Origin: an uncultured Porphyromonadaceae bacterium
GTDB taxonomy: Bacteria; Bacteroidota; Bacteroidia; Bacteroidales; Muribaculaceae
Assembly (NCBI GenBank): GCA_947174155.1
Contig: CAMWHX010000054.1
Span: 1-6,883 of the forward strand
Length of the DNA: 6,883 nt
Reading direction: 5' to 3'
Made by a program: the position numbers and the translations under genes. The first letter of the stretch is position 1; the number at the start of each line of letters is the position of its first letter. Below the pieces are notes generated by a model. The model was not told where the DNA came from and searched no databases. It worked only from the letters and a program-made list of their open reading frames with translations. This document shows, one piece after another, positions 4,821 to 6,883 of this stretch.

Positions 4821-5434
4821 AGAGTGTTGGTGGCGAGACGGTTGAAGGCGGTCATCTCGTGAGACACGAGCACGATGGTAGTGTGGCGCGAGAGGTCGGC
4901 CATCAGGTCGTATATGCGGTATTCAAACTCCTTGTCGACATAGCTGAGGGGTTCGTCGAGCACCAAGAGTTCCGGGCGGCAGGCAAGTGCGCGTGCCAGC
5001 AGGGTGCGTTGCAGTTGACCACCGCTGAGCACTCCGACGGGGCGGTCGAGATAATCCCCGATTCCGGTCAGCGAAACTATTTCAGAGAATCTCTCCTCCC
5101 AGTCGCGCGGCAGGCTTCCCAGCCATCCCGTGTACATACCCGACTTCACAGCCTCGCTGACTGTAATGGGAAACTTCGTGTCGATATTGCTCTTCTGAGG
5201 GAGATAGCCTATCCTCAGATGTCGTGTCGGGTGTCCCTCCTCGTTGAAGTATGTGACGCGTCCGGAGGTGGGTTTAAGCAGACCCAACATGACCCGAAGC
5301 ATGGTAGTCTTGCCACTGCCGTTGTGGCCCGTCACAGCCAGAAACTCCCCGCGATCAAGTGTCAGGGAGAAGTGGTCGAGTATCGGACGCCGATCGTAGA
5401 TGACCGAAATGTCGTGCAAGGTCAGTATCTTCAT
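4811..5434 (-). CDS. Metal ABC transporter ATP-binding protein (ZnuC/MntB type)
   Basis: The 207-residue ATPase has all motifs of an ABC nucleotide-binding domain in order: Walker A GHNGSGKT (36-43), Q-loop LPQ (Q80) followed by KSNIDTKFPITVSE as in zinc/manganese importers, signature LSGGQLQR (136-143), Walker B LLVLDEP (156-162) and H-loop SHE (H192). It would hydrolyse ATP at the inner face of the inner membrane to drive metal import. At 207 residues it is shorter than ZnuC of E. coli (about 250), lacking the C-terminal extension. The ATG at 5434-5432 (MKILTLHDIS) is chosen over an in-frame TTG six bases earlier. It starts 9 bp after the stop of the binding-protein gene, so the two are surely co-transcribed. 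The metal cannot be decided from this protein alone. Confidence 0.93.
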   Translation of the reverse strand: MKILTLHDISVIYDRRPILDHFSLTLDRGEFLAVTGHNGSGKTTMLRVMLGLLKPTSGRVTYFNEEGHPTRHLRIGYLPQKSNIDTKFPITVSEAVKSGMYTGWLGSLPRDWEERFSEIVSLTGIGDYLDRPVGVLSGGQLQRTLLARALACRPELLVLDEPLSYVDKEFEYRIYDLMADLSRHTTIVLVSHEMTAFNRLATNTLHL

Positions 5435-5443
5435 TATCAAATA

Positions 5444-6394
5444 TTACTTCAAGTGTCCAACCCCGTTTCGGGAGTCAAACGACCGGGAGATTGTCAGCAG
5501 CGATTCGAGCCACGATTCAGAGTTGAGATCGAGGATCACGAGCGGTATTCCGAGTTGACGCGCAGCCTCGGAGGCACGGGTGGGATCCTGCGTCTGCTCG
5601 GTGAAGAGTACAGCCACATCTCCCGCTTTATCGAGCGCCTCGGCATACATCTTCGGGGTCATCTCCCGATGTCCTCCCGAGAGGGATATTTGGGTCAGAC
5701 CGTAGTCGCGGGCGAGGTATCCGAGCGAGGGATGGGTTATAGCGAAACGCCGGTTGCTCCCTTGCGAAAAGTTGGCTCTCAGAGTCGAATCCATAGCGGC
5801 GAGTGAGCGCTGCAGAGAGTCGCGACGTGAGGTAATACTCAACGCCCTCTCCGGCCAGCGACGTATCAGTGCGTCCGACATGGAGTCGACAATTACACTA
5901 ACGTTGCGCACCGAGGAGAGATAGTGAGGATCAGCCTCTTCCCCCTCATGACTATGTCCCTCATGCTCATCATCATGGTGATGATGGTGAGCATGATTAT
6001 GGGTGTGGTCGAAGAGGGGAGTGAGACCACGTGAAAGGTTGACCGTCGGGAGGTTGGGAAAGTTGGAGGGTAGGGAGCGCGAAAGGGCCCGCTCGAACCC
6101 CGGGGTGTCCAGAGTCAGGAATATCTGCGAATCGGCCAACCCCTTCATAGTCGCCAAAGTCGGTTCGTAAGACTCCGGATCAGCCGTGGGGGGGACGAGA
6201 GTCACCACCTCCACACTGTCACCCATCAGGTCACTCACTAACCGAGCCAACGGGGGGACGCTGACAGCCACGCGCGGTGTCCCGGTCTCCTCCCCCGGGG
6301 TCTTATCTTCGGAGGTGTGCTGACAGCCCCCGGCTGTCAGCAGCAGGGCGACAGCCGTAGGGAGGAGTTTGCGACCGATGCGCAGGGGGAGCAT
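5444..6394 (-). CDS. Metal ABC transporter substrate-binding lipoprotein (ZnuA/TroA family)
   Basis: The 316-residue protein has a lipoprotein signal: basic MLPLRIGRK, a hydrophobic stretch, and lipobox TAGGC with C24 as the lipidated residue. The mature part is a cluster A-I (TroA-like) metal-binding protein. A histidine-rich loop (about 130-149, eleven histidines including a run of five) marks zinc-type members and may act as a zinc collector. Likely ligands are H157 in EADPHYLSS, H221 in ITHPSLGYLARDYGL, and an acidic residue near E266/D270 in FTEQTQDPTR. At the place of the usual first ligand in DPHSYEP the sequence reads DPESYEP, with E74 instead of histidine. It should be attached to the periplasmic face of the inner membrane and deliver Zn2+ (or Mn2+) to a permease. 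It lies between trpS (25 bp upstream) and the ATPase gene (9 bp downstream). No Zur-type operator could be recognised. Confidence 0.93.
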   Translation of the reverse strand: MLPLRIGRKLLPTAVALLLTAGGCQHTSEDKTPGEETGTPRVAVSVPPLARLVSDLMGDSVEVVTLVPPTADPESYEPTLATMKGLADSQIFLTLDTPGFERALSRSLPSNFPNLPTVNLSRGLTPLFDHTHNHAHHHHHDDEHEGHSHEGEEADPHYLSSVRNVSVIVDSMSDALIRRWPERALSITSRRDSLQRSLAAMDSTLRANFSQGSNRRFAITHPSLGYLARDYGLTQISLSGGHREMTPKMYAEALDKAGDVAVLFTEQTQDPTRASEAARQLGIPLVILDLNSESWLESLLTISRSFDSRNGVGHLK

Positions 6395-6419
6395 AGTGCG
6401 TCTGGGAGAATGAGATATA

Positions 6420-6883
6420 TCAGATCTTGCGGATACCCATTATCTCGCGCACATCTCGCAGAGTATCGGCGGCATAGGCACGGGCACGCTCGGCGCCCTC
6501 GGCCACTACCTTCGAGAGATACTCGTCGTTGTCACGGATATCGATGATGCGCTGACGGATGGGGGCCACGATAGTCTCCAGATCGGCTGCCAACTGCTTC
6601 TTCATGTCGCCGTAGCGGATCGAGCAGTCGGCATAGGCGTCGCGAAACTGCTGCACGACAGCCGGATCGGAGGCGAGATTCATCAGCGTGAAGAGGTTTT
6701 CGACGGGTTGCGACACGGGGGAGTTGGGTACCTTCGGACCCTCGTCGGTGACGGCGCGCATCACCTTCTTGCGCAGGGTCTTCTCGTCATCCATAAGGTA
6801 GAGGCAGTTGCCTTCGCTCTTACCCATCTTGCCGGAGCCGTCGAGACCGGGCACTTTCAGAGCCTCGCCTCCGAAGTTGAAGT
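6420..6883 (-). CDS. trpS: Tryptophanyl-tRNA synthetase, C-terminal part (5' end outside the window)
   Basis: The last 153 codons of a class I aminoacyl-tRNA synthetase that charges tRNA-Trp in the cytoplasm. The frame is open to the window edge and begins FNFGGEALKVPGLDGSGKMG; KMGKS is the variant of the KMSKS motif that binds ATP in the transition state. Downstream segments MRAVTDEG, NLFTLMNLAS and the helical tail ending GIRKI fit bacterial TrpRS. The GTG at 6854 is a normal internal valine codon, not a start. Roughly the first 200 residues (Rossmann fold with the HIGH motif) lie beyond base 6883. The metal-binding lipoprotein gene follows after 25 bp, so trpS may head this transcript. Confidence 0.95.
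   Translation of the reverse strand, partial: FNFGGEALKVPGLDGSGKMGKSEGNCLYLMDDEKTLRKKVMRAVTDEGPKVPNSPVSQPVENLFTLMNLASDPAVVQQFRDAYADCSIRYGDMKKQLAADLETIVAPIRQRIIDIRDNDEYLSKVVAEGAERARAYAADTLRDVREIMGIRKI

Noticed and set aside
5435..5440. TTG start for the ATPase, two codons upstream
   Set aside because: The ATG at 5434-5432 gives MKILTLHDIS, a typical start for this family, and the TTG adds only two residues.
4817..5806. 329-codon plus-strand open frame
   Set aside because: It is antisense to the ABC ATPase and binding-protein genes, both with clear family motifs; long shadow frames arise from codon bias in GC-rich genes.
6420..6854. GTG at 6854 as the start of a 144-residue protein
   Set aside because: The frame continues to the window edge with TrpRS sequence (FNFGGEALK), so this is an internal valine codon.

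Overview
The window is chromosomal DNA from a Bacteroidetes bacterium, most likely order Bacteroidales. The main evidence is two promoter-like sites of the Bacteroidetes form (TTTG or TTG, a gap of 20-21 nt, then TAnnTTTG), the absence of clear Shine-Dalgarno sequences before the starts, and a fused SpmA-SpmB protein in a genome that gives no other hint of sporulation. Protein-coding parts look moderately GC-rich, so a gut lineage such as Muribaculaceae is possible, but that is inference.

Left part (1-1092): the 5' two thirds of a tRNA-Phe (GAA) gene on the minus strand, with its promoter at 111-142; then thiol peroxidase tpx on the minus strand (285-782), followed by a 14-bp inverted repeat. 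A 310-bp gap between the divergent genes carries a good promoter for the plus-strand gene.

Middle (1093-3106): two plus-strand genes, a membrane-anchored coiled-coil protein of unknown function and a small stand-alone PAS-domain protein. They are followed by about 680 bp without a confident gene. This stretch is the most unusual part of the window. Eight bases after the PAS stop begins a 353-bp nested inverted repeat (2434-2786). Its inner part can fold into a four-way junction in which all four helices abut with no unpaired base between them, topped by a 24-bp hairpin. Further right is a perfect 64-bp palindrome with no spacer (3013-3076).

Right part (3107-6883), all minus strand: a small thioredoxin-fold protein with no cysteine; then, in transcription order from the right edge, trpS (3' part only), a periplasmic metal-binding lipoprotein of the ZnuA/TroA type, its ABC ATPase, and a fused SpmA-SpmB membrane protein. 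Gaps of 25, 9 and 21 bp suggest one transcript. The locus has the binding protein and ATPase of a zinc/manganese importer but no recognisable ZnuB-type permease; a Gate-domain (SpmAB) membrane protein sits where a permease would be expected. The binding protein would capture metal outside the inner membrane and the ATPase would drive import, but the channel partner must be encoded elsewhere or be something not expected.
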